DNA of 64,000 bases, from the NCBI GenBank assembly GCA_016234595.1, contig JACRBG010000044.1, forward strand, positions 59,925 to 123,924, written 5' to 3'. The position numbers were made by a program, and so were the translations under genes. Positions 8,084-15,936 of this stretch are shown piece after piece (the stretch's first letter is position 1; each line of letters starts with the position of its first letter). The notes below the pieces were generated by a model. The model saw only the letters and a list, made by a program, of their open reading frames with translations, was not told the DNA's origin and did not search any database. The DNA comes from Chloroflexota bacterium. Its GTDB lineage: Bacteria > Chloroflexota > Anaerolineae > Aggregatilineales > J027.

Positions 8084-10033
8084 TCACGGGTAGTGAATCG
8101 GGCCAAGGGTGGCATAGTCAGTGTTTGTGCCATCCGCAGATACTACCCTTAATTGGTCGCTCGTGCGTTCATCAATGGCACGTAAATGGACTTCCCACAC
8201 CACTGGCATTGAGACGGGCGGCAGCGATATCACCACCACATCATGGATTTCGTCTCCATTTTGCCAACAGGTTGTTAGATAGTTGCCATTCTGTGGAACC
8301 CAATAAAATGGTGTGGATTGAATTTTCCCATCAATTTCGTTTTCGGCATAGGCCACCAATTCAAATTGATAGGGTCGTTCGGTGCGATGGTGTCCGCGCC
8401 AGTCGAATTCAAAGGTGATGGCTTGTCGCGCCGGGTCAGCCACAAAACGATATTGGGCTAATTCAAATTCGCCTTGATATGCTTCACTGGTAAACACCGC
8501 CCCGGATGGGTGAAATTCAAACTCGTTCAATAGTGCAAGGTCGGTGCGTGGCCCGGTCACCTGTGGATTTAAATCCAAGGGCACAACGGGCAAGACTGCT
8601 GCCATAATGCCTACGGTCGTTGCCTGCCAAATCAAGAGAGGCATGTCCCAAAAGCGTGACTTGGTAAATAGCGGCGCGGCCATCAATAGCAAAAATGGTA
8701 TCAGGAAAATCATAATCCGGGCGGTTTCGCCCTGTACTGACCCGCTGATAATCACAATGAGCCACGTCAGGCCAAACGCAAGGGTCAATAAATCCGATAG
8801 AGTATAAGGTGATTGCTTGCGCCGATTTTGCACAGTCCTCCAACCACCCCACAAGGCCAGTCCGGTGATAGGCCACCCACTGAACATCAATACATCATAA
8901 GGATGTAAAAAGACCCACGCCAGATAACTCTTTTTAGCGATGTCGCGGTGTTCGGTTAACGAGATTTTGATAATTTCAAAGGGTGAGTTGCCCGTATAAG
9001 CCCAAAAGAGAACCCATAAAACTGATAACCCTAGCCCAAACCATAACCCAATTTCGATGGGCCAACGCCAACCAGATTTTTTCTGTTGGCCTCGTTGCAC
9101 AAATCCCCAATAACCGAGTGTCAATAAGCCGATAATGGCAAAGATGGGCAATAGTGATAAATTCAGCATAGTCGCCGCTGACATGACCAAGCCTGCTGTA
9201 AAACTATAGACCCAGCGGGGTTTTTGCAGAGTCAGTACCATGAAATATAGAGCGGTGATGACTAACAACGGGTAAAGAGTGTTCCATGTTGGGCTAAACA
9301 GCAGCACGGATGGGATTAGAGGCCACCATTGGCTGACTCGGCTGGCGGCAGAAATATCATTTACCAACAAGCGTGCCGTCAGAAAAATCGGGATCGCAGC
9401 CAAGCCTGCCCATAATGGCATGAGCATCCCCAGCAAACCGACGCTGGTTAATTCCCCGCGACTGTAGCGCATGATTTCGAGATCACTGCATTGATAGGGG
9501 CGTAACGCCATACTGACAGGTTCGGAAATCGCACCCCATTGGTCAAATTCCTGTGCTGTCCAATAATGCAACAGCGGCTGACCGGGCGGGCTGGTCGTAA
9601 AATGGATATAGTCGGTTTTGGCCTCGTGCATAAAATCGGGCCACTCTTCTAAAGTCTGATTGACACCCTCGCGTTCCATCACACGCACTGCTACCGCACT
9701 CGCTCCAGTCTGCACCGGTGATAGGGTACGGGTAAACAGCAAAAAACCGGGGTTGTCGTGAATATTGAGTACGCCTCCGGTCAAAATCACGCTGCCCATA
9801 ATCGCCCATAGCAAAGTGGCCCATGCTGGGGTTTGCCAATAGCGTAGTGCCAGCACACCCGTTACATAAAAAATCAACAGGCCTGCCAAAATAACAATGG
9901 GTGTCCAGTGTTCGGGCGATTGATAGGGCCAACGCCAGCCCCAACCCCCGCGCAGTTCCGGTATGGCATTAAAGGCCAGTAATCCCAAAAAAATGGCTGT
10001 AAAAACCAAAATCCATTTACGCATCTTTTTCAT
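8084..10033 (-). CDS. Polytopic GT-C-type glycosyltransferase-like membrane protein
   Basis: 649 aa with about ten to eleven hydrophobic helices over residues 1-510 and a C-terminal extracytoplasmic domain of about 120 residues. The first long loop carries HFTTSPPGQPLLHYW (144-158), comparable to the loop before the second helix block in GT-C enzymes, which use lipid-linked sugars to modify proteins or envelope glycans outside the membrane. The classical acidic pair of PMT proteins is not obvious, so the donor and acceptor are unknown. It is convergent with the macro/TIR-like gene (10 bases between stops) and monocistronic. A second GT-C protein at 27.4 kb is only distantly similar. Confidence 0.7.
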   Translation of the reverse strand: MKKMRKWILVFTAIFLGLLAFNAIPELRGGWGWRWPYQSPEHWTPIVILAGLLIFYVTGVLALRYWQTPAWATLLWAIMGSVILTGGVLNIHDNPGFLLFTRTLSPVQTGASAVAVRVMEREGVNQTLEEWPDFMHEAKTDYIHFTTSPPGQPLLHYWTAQEFDQWGAISEPVSMALRPYQCSDLEIMRYSRGELTSVGLLGMLMPLWAGLAAIPIFLTARLLVNDISAASRVSQWWPLIPSVLLFSPTWNTLYPLLVITALYFMVLTLQKPRWVYSFTAGLVMSAATMLNLSLLPIFAIIGLLTLGYWGFVQRGQQKKSGWRWPIEIGLWFGLGLSVLWVLFWAYTGNSPFEIIKISLTEHRDIAKKSYLAWVFLHPYDVLMFSGWPITGLALWGGWRTVQNRRKQSPYTLSDLLTLAFGLTWLIVIISGSVQGETARIMIFLIPFLLLMAAPLFTKSRFWDMPLLIWQATTVGIMAAVLPVVPLDLNPQVTGPRTDLALLNEFEFHPSGAVFTSEAYQGEFELAQYRFVADPARQAITFEFDWRGHHRTERPYQFELVAYAENEIDGKIQSTPFYWVPQNGNYLTTCWQNGDEIHDVVVISLPPVSMPVVWEVHLRAIDERTSDQLRVVSADGTNTDYATLGPIHYP

Positions 10034-10159
10034 CCGTACTAGGCTCGTGCTTTGCCTATTTTACCAGTCAGCCTGCCCAAGCGTTGAGATCAACCAGTCG
10101 GCGTTGCCAAAAGATATGGATACAATAGGTCGGGCAGCAAAATAGAAGGGAGCACTACA

Positions 10160-11332
10160 TTGACGCAAGCACCAAATCAGACCCAAAAAGGGGACTTGGG
10201 AGAACTAGCCCGTTTGTTTTTGCGACTCGGCCTAACCGCCTTTGGTGGTCCCGCCGCGCATATCGCTATGTATCGGGATGAGGTGGTTAATCGGCGTAAG
10301 TGGATTACTGATGAGCATTTTTTAGATTTACTGGGCGCGACCAATCTCATTCCCGGCCCCAATTCAACCGAGATGGCAATTCATATTGGTCTATTGCGGG
10401 CAGGCTGGCGCGGATTATTGGTGGCAGGAATCTGTTTTATTTTACCTGCCATGTTAATCGTCCTCGCATTGGCGATAATATATGACCAGTATGGTACGAC
10501 ACCAACCGCTACATGGTTATTGTATGGTATCAAGCCAGTGATTATCGCAGTGGTGTTGCAGGCCGTGTGGGGATTATCACGCAAAGCTATCAAAAATCGC
10601 GTGTTGGTGGTTATTGGCCTAGCTGTTTTTGGGTTATATCTGCTAGGTTTCAATGAACTGTTGCTGATGTTTGGCGGTGGCCTGATTGCAATGTTGATTG
10701 CTAACGCCAGCCGTTTGCGTCAGGCGGCTGCAAGCAGTGCAATAAAACTGCTGTCTATTTTTCCACCCGCGCCATTTTGGGTGCAGGGTTATTCGGCTAA
10801 TGGGCATGAGGTGTCGCTACTGACGCTGTTTTTGACCTTTCTCAAAATCGGCGGGACGTTGTATGGTAGCGGGTATGTGCTGCTGGCCTTTGTGCAGAAC
10901 GATTTTGTGGAGCGGCTGGGCTGGCTGACCAATGAACAGTTGTTGGATGCGGTGGCGATTGGGCAGTTTACCCCCGGCCCTGTTTTTACGACGGCGACCT
11001 TTATTGGCTATTTGGTGGCAGGTATACCGGGGGCAGTGCTGGCGACGGTCGCAATTTTTCTGCCCTCGTTTGTCTTGGTCTACCTTAGCAGTCCATTTAT
11101 TCCACGCCTGCGCAATTCCAAATGGTTGGGATCCTTACTGGATGGGGTCAATATAGCGGCCCTTGGTTTGATGGCCGCCGTCACTGTCGAGTTGGGGCGT
11201 GAAGCTCTCGTGGACTGGGTCACAGTGGCTTTAGCAGTGGCGGCAGCGGTTTTGCTGATTCGTTTTAAAGTCAACTCAACATGGTTGATTGTGGGTGGAG
11301 CGTTGGTTGGCTTTATTAGCTCTTTTTTTTGA
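10160..11332 (+). CDS. chrA: Chromate transporter, two-domain type
   Basis: Inner-membrane protein of the CHR family, exporting chromate in characterised members. 390 aa, the size of the long two-domain form. Each half has its signature: LRLGLTAFGGPAAHIAMY (residues 21-38) and PGPNSTEMAIHIG in the first, then LTFLKIGGTLYGSGYVLLAF and GQFTPGPVFTTATFIGY in the second. The start is TTG at 10160 with GAAGGGA nine bases before it; no ATG lies near. The gene is divergent from the GT-C gene and convergent with the glucanase gene (10 bases between stops). A substrate other than chromate cannot be excluded. Confidence 0.93.
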   Translation: MTQAPNQTQKGDLGELARLFLRLGLTAFGGPAAHIAMYRDEVVNRRKWITDEHFLDLLGATNLIPGPNSTEMAIHIGLLRAGWRGLLVAGICFILPAMLIVLALAIIYDQYGTTPTATWLLYGIKPVIIAVVLQAVWGLSRKAIKNRVLVVIGLAVFGLYLLGFNELLLMFGGGLIAMLIANASRLRQAAASSAIKLLSIFPPAPFWVQGYSANGHEVSLLTLFLTFLKIGGTLYGSGYVLLAFVQNDFVERLGWLTNEQLLDAVAIGQFTPGPVFTTATFIGYLVAGIPGAVLATVAIFLPSFVLVYLSSPFIPRLRNSKWLGSLLDGVNIAALGLMAAVTVELGREALVDWVTVALAVAAAVLLIRFKVNSTWLIVGGALVGFISSFF

Positions 11333-11342
11333 CTCCCATATA

Positions 11343-12695
11343 TTATTCCACCACATAGATACTGCCCCAATTGGGATATAGGGAGATTTCGGCTTGCCCA
11401 CCCTTAATTGGAGTAATACGCCCTTGATTGAGTATATCCCGTAAGCGGGAATAGCCGCCTAAGGTAGCAACTTTGACTGTTGTCGAATGATCGGATGCGT
11501 TGACGGCCACCACTAATTTTTGATCGGCGGTTTCACGCATGAAGGCGAATTGCTCATGGTTGACCTGTAACTGCCGATAAGTTCCACAACCTAAGGCAGG
11601 TAATTCACGACGCAGATGGGCCAATGACCGAATAGCTTTTAGTAGATCGGGGTGAGGTTTATTTTTACCCCCCAAATCCAACGCAGGCCGAAGTTGGTAG
11701 TCGTCACTGTTGGTGCGGCTGCCTTCTATGCCCCACTCGCTTCCATAATATATCGAGGGAGTCCCCGGCATGGTAAATAACAAAATATAGAGCGGGTAGA
11801 GATGGCTTGTTTTGGTCAGATTGGACGCCACGCGGTTGACATCATGGTTATCGGCAAAGGAATAGAGCATCAGGTCTTTATAGAGGCCTTCTGACCCGAA
11901 CAGGCGATTGAGAGAATAGGCGATCTCAAAGTAGTTCTTATCTACAAGGCTAGAATACAACCCTTTGTAGCACTCGTAATTGGTGGTCGCGTCCAGCATT
12001 TCAGGATTAGCCCATTTGCGGTAATCCCCGTGTACCACCTCACCCATTAACCAGAAATCGGGTTTCAGTTGGCGGCAATGGCTGGCAAGAGCACGCAAAA
12101 AATCATGATCGAGATGATCGGCAGCATCAAGCCGGAGCCCATCAATGTCGAATTCATGTTCCCACATTGTGATGGCGTCAAATAAATGTTGACGCACCGC
12201 AGGATGATGTAGATTGAGCTTCACCAAGTCATAATGACCCGCCCAGCCCTCATAGCTGAAGCCATCATTATAGGGGCTGTTGCCATCAAAATTGAGACGG
12301 TAGAACCAATCCTGATAGGCGGATTGTTGGCGCTTTTGCAGGACATCCTTGAAGGCCCAAAAGTCGCGCCCGACATGATTAAACACCCCGTCTAAAATAA
12401 GCCGCATTCCCCGTGATTTTAGATTACCTGTGAATTGTTTTAGAGTAGCATTATCTCCTAGCCGCCGATCCACCTGATAATAATTGGCTGTGTCATAGCC
12501 GTGAGCCGTTGATTCAAAGACTGGCCCCAAATAGAGGGTGTTGGCATTTAAAGAGTGGATATGGTCAAGCCAAGCATGTAGACACTCAAGGCGCGGCACA
12601 GGCGGTGAGCAAAAATCGTTCTGACGTGGAGCATCACACAACCCAAGCGGATAGATATGGTAAATGACTGCATTGTAAAGCCAATAGGGTATCAT
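11343..12695 (-). CDS. GH13 alpha-amylase family glycoside hydrolase
   Basis: 450 aa, cytosolic (no signal peptide), acting on alpha-glucans or maltooligosaccharides. All GH13 signatures are present: DGVFNHVG (102-109), GLRLDAAD with nucleophile Asp190, LMGEV with acid/base Glu219, and FADNHD with transition-state Asp285. The N-terminus starts directly at the barrel (YNAVIYHIYPLG), as in small maltogenic or cyclomaltodextrinase-like enzymes that lack the N-domain. It is preceded, 14 bases before its start codon, by a 16-base palindrome also found before the adjacent tetR gene, so this TetR protein most likely represses it. Exact linkage specificity is unknown. Confidence 0.92.
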   Translation of the reverse strand: MIPYWLYNAVIYHIYPLGLCDAPRQNDFCSPPVPRLECLHAWLDHIHSLNANTLYLGPVFESTAHGYDTANYYQVDRRLGDNATLKQFTGNLKSRGMRLILDGVFNHVGRDFWAFKDVLQKRQQSAYQDWFYRLNFDGNSPYNDGFSYEGWAGHYDLVKLNLHHPAVRQHLFDAITMWEHEFDIDGLRLDAADHLDHDFLRALASHCRQLKPDFWLMGEVVHGDYRKWANPEMLDATTNYECYKGLYSSLVDKNYFEIAYSLNRLFGSEGLYKDLMLYSFADNHDVNRVASNLTKTSHLYPLYILLFTMPGTPSIYYGSEWGIEGSRTNSDDYQLRPALDLGGKNKPHPDLLKAIRSLAHLRRELPALGCGTYRQLQVNHEQFAFMRETADQKLVVAVNASDHSTTVKVATLGGYSRLRDILNQGRITPIKGGQAEISLYPNWGSIYVVE

Positions 12696-12708
12696 ATCGA
12701 ATCTCCAT

Positions 12709-12724
12709 TATACCGATCGGTATA
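12709..12724. promoter_or_regulatory. TetR operator, glucanase copy
   Basis: Perfect 16-base palindrome TATACCGATCGGTATA in the 46-base gap between tetR and the glucanase gene. It matches the copy upstream of tetR at 13337-13352 in 15 of 16 bases. Confidence 0.75.
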
Positions 12725-12741
12725 TAAAAGAGCGAAATTTT

Positions 12742-13311
12742 TTAGGAGAAAATGCCGTGCATAAATTGATGAACAATTTTGTGATTTAGTACGTTATCGT
12801 TTAGTTGGATATGACCTTGAAACGATAAACCGATATAAGTATCAATCATCCCCTTGAGGCTGACAGCATATTGTTGATGCCGCCCACGCATATTGCCATG
12901 ATTTTGGACGGCGGCTTCAAACATCGCCTCCAGAAGCCGAGTCTGTTCCAGTAGCAGTTCTTGAACCACCCCAGAATATTCACTTGAGGGAGGCGCAAAC
13001 CATAGGGATAGAATCATGCGATAAAAGGTGGGTTGGGCTTGGGCATATTTAAAATATTCATTCACCACGTCTTTAATGCTCTTGGTGATGTCCCCATGAT
13101 AGGCACTGGCTAGTTGGATGGCTTCAAGAAGGCTTTGCGATTTTTCTTTGACCAATGTCTCAAACAAGCCCTGCTTACTGCCAAAATAGTGATACAGAGT
13201 TGGTTTGGTAACGCCTGCCTCTTCTACAATGGTTTGCACCCCAACGGCATCGTAGCCATATCTTGAAAACAAATTTAAAGCCACCTGCAAAAGTTTTTGT
13301 CGAGTATCCAT
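12742..13311 (-). CDS. TetR/AcrR-family transcriptional regulator
   Basis: 189 aa ligand-responsive repressor. The N-terminal helix-turn-helix is clear: KLLQVALNLFSRYGYDAVGVQTI, then EEAGVTKPTLYHYFGSKQGLF, the typical recognition helix of the family. The remaining ~135 residues form the ligand and dimer domain, with no recognised ligand signature. It lies 46 bases upstream of the glucanase gene on the same strand. One operator-like palindrome sits before each gene, which supports autoregulation and control of the glucanase. Its inducer is probably related to the glucan substrate, but that is inference. Confidence 0.9.
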   Translation of the reverse strand: MDTRQKLLQVALNLFSRYGYDAVGVQTIVEEAGVTKPTLYHYFGSKQGLFETLVKEKSQSLLEAIQLASAYHGDITKSIKDVVNEYFKYAQAQPTFYRMILSLWFAPPSSEYSGVVQELLLEQTRLLEAMFEAAVQNHGNMRGRHQQYAVSLKGMIDTYIGLSFQGHIQLNDNVLNHKIVHQFMHGIFS

Positions 13312-13336
13312 TCACGTTCTCCAATATCTGATTTAA

Positions 13337-13352
13337 TATACCGATTGGTATA
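13337..13352. promoter_or_regulatory. TetR operator, autoregulatory copy
   Basis: TATACCGATTGGTATA, a palindrome with one broken pair, starts 26 bases upstream of the tetR start codon and about 55 bases upstream of the -35 box of the cysteine operon promoter on the other strand. Confidence 0.7.
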
Positions 13353-13407
13353 TGATTTTGTCAATAGCCGACGCAGGAGTCTCGATCTGTCGGATTTGCC
13401 CAAATAG

Positions 13408-13436
13408 TTGACAATTTTTTCGGGGCCGCGTAAACT
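13408..13436 (+). promoter_or_regulatory. Predicted sigma70-type promoter of the cysteine operon
   Basis: TTGACA (13408-13413) and TAAACT (13431-13436) are separated by 17 bases. Transcription from about 13443 would give a 5' leader of about 300 bases that contains the Cys-rich leader ORF and an intrinsic terminator. Confidence 0.55.
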
Positions 13437-13508
13437 TCGGTAAGAAATTTCCCGATGGCCCCATCTAGCCATCAAAGCAATTATCAATCATTTTGGAGAA
13501 TGAACACG

Positions 13509-13556
13509 ATGCGGCAAAACTGCATGTGTTGTATGTGTGAGAAGCGGGGACGTTAG
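13509..13556 (+). CDS. Cysteine-rich leader peptide of the cysteine biosynthesis operon
   Basis: 15-codon ORF encoding MRQNCMCCMCEKRGR followed by TAG. Four of its residues are Cys, at codons 5, 7, 8 and 10. GGAG at 13495-13498 lies ten bases before the ATG. A second in-frame ATG at 13500 would overlap the ribosome site, so 13509 is preferred. It sits between the predicted promoter and a strong terminator upstream of cysM, which is the layout of an amino-acid attenuator: ribosome stalling at Cys codons would report cysteine shortage. Cysteine-codon leader peptides are known from actinobacterial sulfur genes; this instance is inferred from sequence alone. Confidence 0.75.
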   Translation: MRQNCMCCMCEKRGR

Positions 13557-13617
13557 CCAACTTCGAGCGCATACTGAACTGAGACCCTTATAAACAGGGC
13601 CAGCAGGCAAGCAATTT

Positions 13618-13686
13618 CAAAGGTAGGTTCGTCCCTGAGGTAGCGGGTATCACCGCTGCCCGCGCTGTGGGACGCCTACCTTTTTT
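13618..13686 (+). terminator. Attenuator-type intrinsic terminator before cysM
   Basis: Arms AAAGGTAGG (13619-13627) and CGTCCC (13630-13635) pair with GGGACG (13669-13674) and CCTACCTTT (13675-13683), with a two-base bulge, and a T-run follows. A smaller hairpin (AGCGG/CCGCT) sits in the loop. The 5' arm can alternatively pair with CGGGGACG at 13545-13552, at the end of the leader ORF, giving an antiterminator. Confidence 0.75.
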
Positions 13687-13743
13687 GTTTGTCAGTTGGC
13701 TCTGTTTTTTTCATGTAACCCAACCATAGGAATATAGAACATC

Positions 13744-14709
13744 ATGGCACTGGCTTCACCAACTGTCGGGCTACAAAGATCGGGCCGTAAGGTCGGACAA
13801 AAATTAGAATCACTGATTGGAAATACCCCATTACTGGGTTTTTCGCGTATTACGGCTGATCTGCCTGAAGATGTGCAAATTTTTGCCAAAGCCGAATGGC
13901 ATAATCCGGGGGGCAGTGTTAAAGATCGGGCGGCACTCAATATCATCCTCAACGCCGAACGAGATGGCTTATTGACCCCCGGCAAAACGATTATGGACAG
14001 CACCAGCGGCAATACAGGGATTGCTTATGCCATGATTGGGGCATCGCGTGGCTACGGAGTCAAGTTATTTATCCCAGCCAATGTTAGCCCCGAACGGATG
14101 AAAATTTTGCAGGCCTATGGGGTGGATTTGGTACTGACTGATCCAATGGAAGGCTCGGATGGGGCGATTACAGCGGTGCGTGAATTAGCCGCTGCTGAAC
14201 CCGACCATTATTTTTATGCCAATCAATATAACAATCCCGCCAATTGGCAAGCGCATTATCAAACGACCGCGCCCGAAATTTGGGAACAAACCGATGGGCA
14301 GATTACCCATTTTCTTGCAGGGCTTGGCACAACCGGTACATTCACAGGCACGGTACGTCGCTTAAAAGAGCTCAACCCTCAAATTCAAGCCATTTCAGTT
14401 CAGCCCGATTCGCCGTTTAATGGCTTGGAAGGGTTGAAACATATCCCTACCGCCATCCGCCCCGGCATCTATGATGACACTCTAGCGGATGCGAATTTGG
14501 GTATCAGCACCGAGGCCACCTATGAAATGGCACGGCGGTTGGCACGCGAAGAAGGTTATCTAGTGGGCATTAGCTCGGCGGCAGCGATGCTTGGGGCGTT
14601 GCAGGTTGCTGAAGAAATGGCCGATCGCGGTGAATCAGCCGTGATTGTGACGGTGTTTCCTGATAATGCCTATAAATATCTCAGCGAATCATTCTGGACG
14701 GAAGGATAA
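13744..14709 (+). CDS. cysM: Cysteine synthase, CysM type
   Basis: PLP-dependent synthase that joins activated serine with sulfide or with a thiocarboxylated CysO carrier; cytosolic. 321 aa, typical length. The PLP Lys is Lys60 in NPGGSVKDRAA, the phosphate and substrate loop is DSTSGNTG (85-92), and the GLGTTGTFTG glycine loop is present. The first gene after the attenuator, it is followed by a JAMM protease, a CysO-like carrier and MoeZ, which is the gene set of the mycobacterial O-phosphoserine/CysO route. This favours a CysM-like donor preference over CysK, although motifs alone do not prove O-phosphoserine use. Confidence 0.93.
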   Translation: MALASPTVGLQRSGRKVGQKLESLIGNTPLLGFSRITADLPEDVQIFAKAEWHNPGGSVKDRAALNIILNAERDGLLTPGKTIMDSTSGNTGIAYAMIGASRGYGVKLFIPANVSPERMKILQAYGVDLVLTDPMEGSDGAITAVRELAAAEPDHYFYANQYNNPANWQAHYQTTAPEIWEQTDGQITHFLAGLGTTGTFTGTVRRLKELNPQIQAISVQPDSPFNGLEGLKHIPTAIRPGIYDDTLADANLGISTEATYEMARRLAREEGYLVGISSAAAMLGALQVAEEMADRGESAVIVTVFPDNAYKYLSESFWTEG

Positions 14710-14716
14710 ATCCGAC

Positions 14717-15142
14717 GTGGAGTTGGTGATTTCAACAGACTTACATGACCACCTTGCCCGTCATCTGGAAAATACCTTTCCCAATGAAGGTGGTGGTTTT
14801 TTGGTTGGCAACATCGTAGGTGATACCCGACATGTCACCGAAGTGCATTTGGTCGAGAACACGTTTGCCTCGGAAGAACAATTTCATCGCTATCTGGCCG
14901 AAGTGGGCGAATTTCAGCGAATTGAAGATGAAGCTGACGCAAGGGGATTGTCCCTTTTGGGTTATTTCCATTCCCACCCGGATCATCCAGCCGTTCCATC
15001 TGAATTTGACCGCACCCACGCATGGCCTTATTTCGCCTATCTGATTGTTTCAGTGCGGAGCGGCCAACGGGCTGAATCGCGGATATGGGAACTCGCCGCC
15101 AACCGTGAGGCATTTATTGAAGGTCAACTATCTTTTAGCTAG
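14717..15142 (+). CDS. mec: JAMM/MPN+ metallopeptidase, Mec-like
   Basis: Zinc protease that in mycobacteria releases cysteine from the CysO-Cys adduct. With the start at GTG 14717 it has 141 aa. The JAMM residues are complete: Glu24 (NEGGGFLVG), His85 and His87 in YFHSHPDHP, and Asp98 in PSEFD. GAAGGA at 14701-14706 is spaced ten bases from the GTG; an upstream start at 14666 would overlap cysM by 44 bases and adds a non-conserved leader. TTG at 14723 is another option. It lies between cysM and the carrier gene. It may also trim the carrier's unusual C-terminal Arg. Confidence 0.88.
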   Translation: MELVISTDLHDHLARHLENTFPNEGGGFLVGNIVGDTRHVTEVHLVENTFASEEQFHRYLAEVGEFQRIEDEADARGLSLLGYFHSHPDHPAVPSEFDRTHAWPYFAYLIVSVRSGQRAESRIWELAANREAFIEGQLSFS

Positions 15143-15168
15143 ACAGTTATGTGAGGAGAAGTTTTTCA

Positions 15169-15441
15169 ATGGCAACCATCAAAATCCCGACCCCCCTGCG
15201 AGCCTATACGGGCGGGAATGCGGAAGTCAATGTGGCAGGTGCGACGGTCAGCGCTATTTTAGGCGATTTGACCACGCAATTTCCAGAATTGCGCCCTCAT
15301 TTATTTAACGGGGAAGAACTGCGCAACTTCGTCAATATTTTCATTGGCGATGAAGATGTGCGCTATCGGAACGGCTTGGACACCGAAGTTGAGCCGGGGG
15401 ATAAGTTACGAATTATCCCAAGTATTGCAGGCGGAAGATAG
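15169..15441 (+). CDS. cysO: Ubiquitin-like sulfur carrier protein, CysO/ThiS/MoaD family, ending in Gly-Gly-Arg
   Basis: 90 aa beta-grasp carrier whose C-terminal Gly is activated by an E1-like enzyme and converted to a thiocarboxylate for cysteine synthesis. The start is ATG 15169, preceded by GAGGAGAAG; an in-frame upstream TTG/GTG region gives no better start. The fold is recognised from MATIKIPTPLRAYTGG, the central FVNIFIGDEDVR strand and EPGDKLRIIPSIAGG. The protein ends SIAGGR, one residue beyond the di-Gly that is terminal in CysO, ThiS and MoaD. A maturation step removing the Arg would therefore be needed. Partners are encoded on both sides: mec and moeZ. Confidence 0.88.
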   Translation: MATIKIPTPLRAYTGGNAEVNVAGATVSAILGDLTTQFPELRPHLFNGEELRNFVNIFIGDEDVRYRNGLDTEVEPGDKLRIIPSIAGGR

Positions 15442-15470
15442 AAATATTTTTTCAAAGGGGAGATGCGGAT

Positions 15471-15923
15471 ATGATTCGTAAAGTTGACCACAGCGCCTTA
15501 CGTACCAATCAAGCTTTCATCATCGGGTTGCTGTTGTTAGGGTTTTTGTTAGGGCAGGTTGTGCTGGTGGCTTTTGTCGCAGCGGTGATGATTATCGGTA
15601 CAGTTTTTCCACAGGCGGGGCTGTTTAAACGCTTCTATCAGCATGTGCTGAAACCGCGTGGCTGGGTCAAACCCGATGTCATTGACGATAACCCTGAACC
15701 GCACCTCTTTGCGCAGGGTCTGGGTGGTGGTTTTCTGGTGGCCGCAACGATTGCTTTGCTGGCGGGGGTAGGTCTACTCGGTTGGGGTCTTGTCTTTGTT
15801 GTCATCGCATTGGCCTCTCTCAATCTATTTGCAGGTTTTTGTGCGGGGTGTTTTGTCTACTATCAACTGGGCAAGCGCAACATACCCGGCTTTAAAGTCC
15901 AACCCGTCAACCGACCTGCCTAA
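15471..15923 (+). CDS. DUF4395 membrane protein
   Basis: 150 aa integral membrane protein with four hydrophobic helices (about 20-33, 34-48, 82-100 and 103-125). It matches the DUF4395 pattern, with an N-terminal VDHSALRTNQAF segment, a PRG motif after the second helix, and a conserved Cys pair in FAGFCAGCFVYYQL. Proteins of this type are often next to or fused with thioredoxin or rhodanese domains, which suggests sulfur or redox transport, but no function is established. It is followed 13 bases later by a membrane-anchored thioredoxin, and both sit inside the cysteine operon. Confidence 0.8.
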   Translation: MIRKVDHSALRTNQAFIIGLLLLGFLLGQVVLVAFVAAVMIIGTVFPQAGLFKRFYQHVLKPRGWVKPDVIDDNPEPHLFAQGLGGGFLVAATIALLAGVGLLGWGLVFVVIALASLNLFAGFCAGCFVYYQLGKRNIPGFKVQPVNRPA

Positions 15924-15936
15924 GAGGATTACCGCG

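Noticed and set aside
13560..13690. Possible T-box riboswitch before cysM
   Set aside because: The terminator has CGTCCC/GGGACG arms like many T-box terminators, but the conserved AGGGTGGNACCGCG box is not upstream of it, and the Cys-codon leader ORF explains regulation better.
15790..15936. N-terminal extension of the thioredoxin gene
   Set aside because: It overlaps the DUF4395 gene in another frame; ATG 15937 has a proper ribosome site and begins just before the membrane helix.
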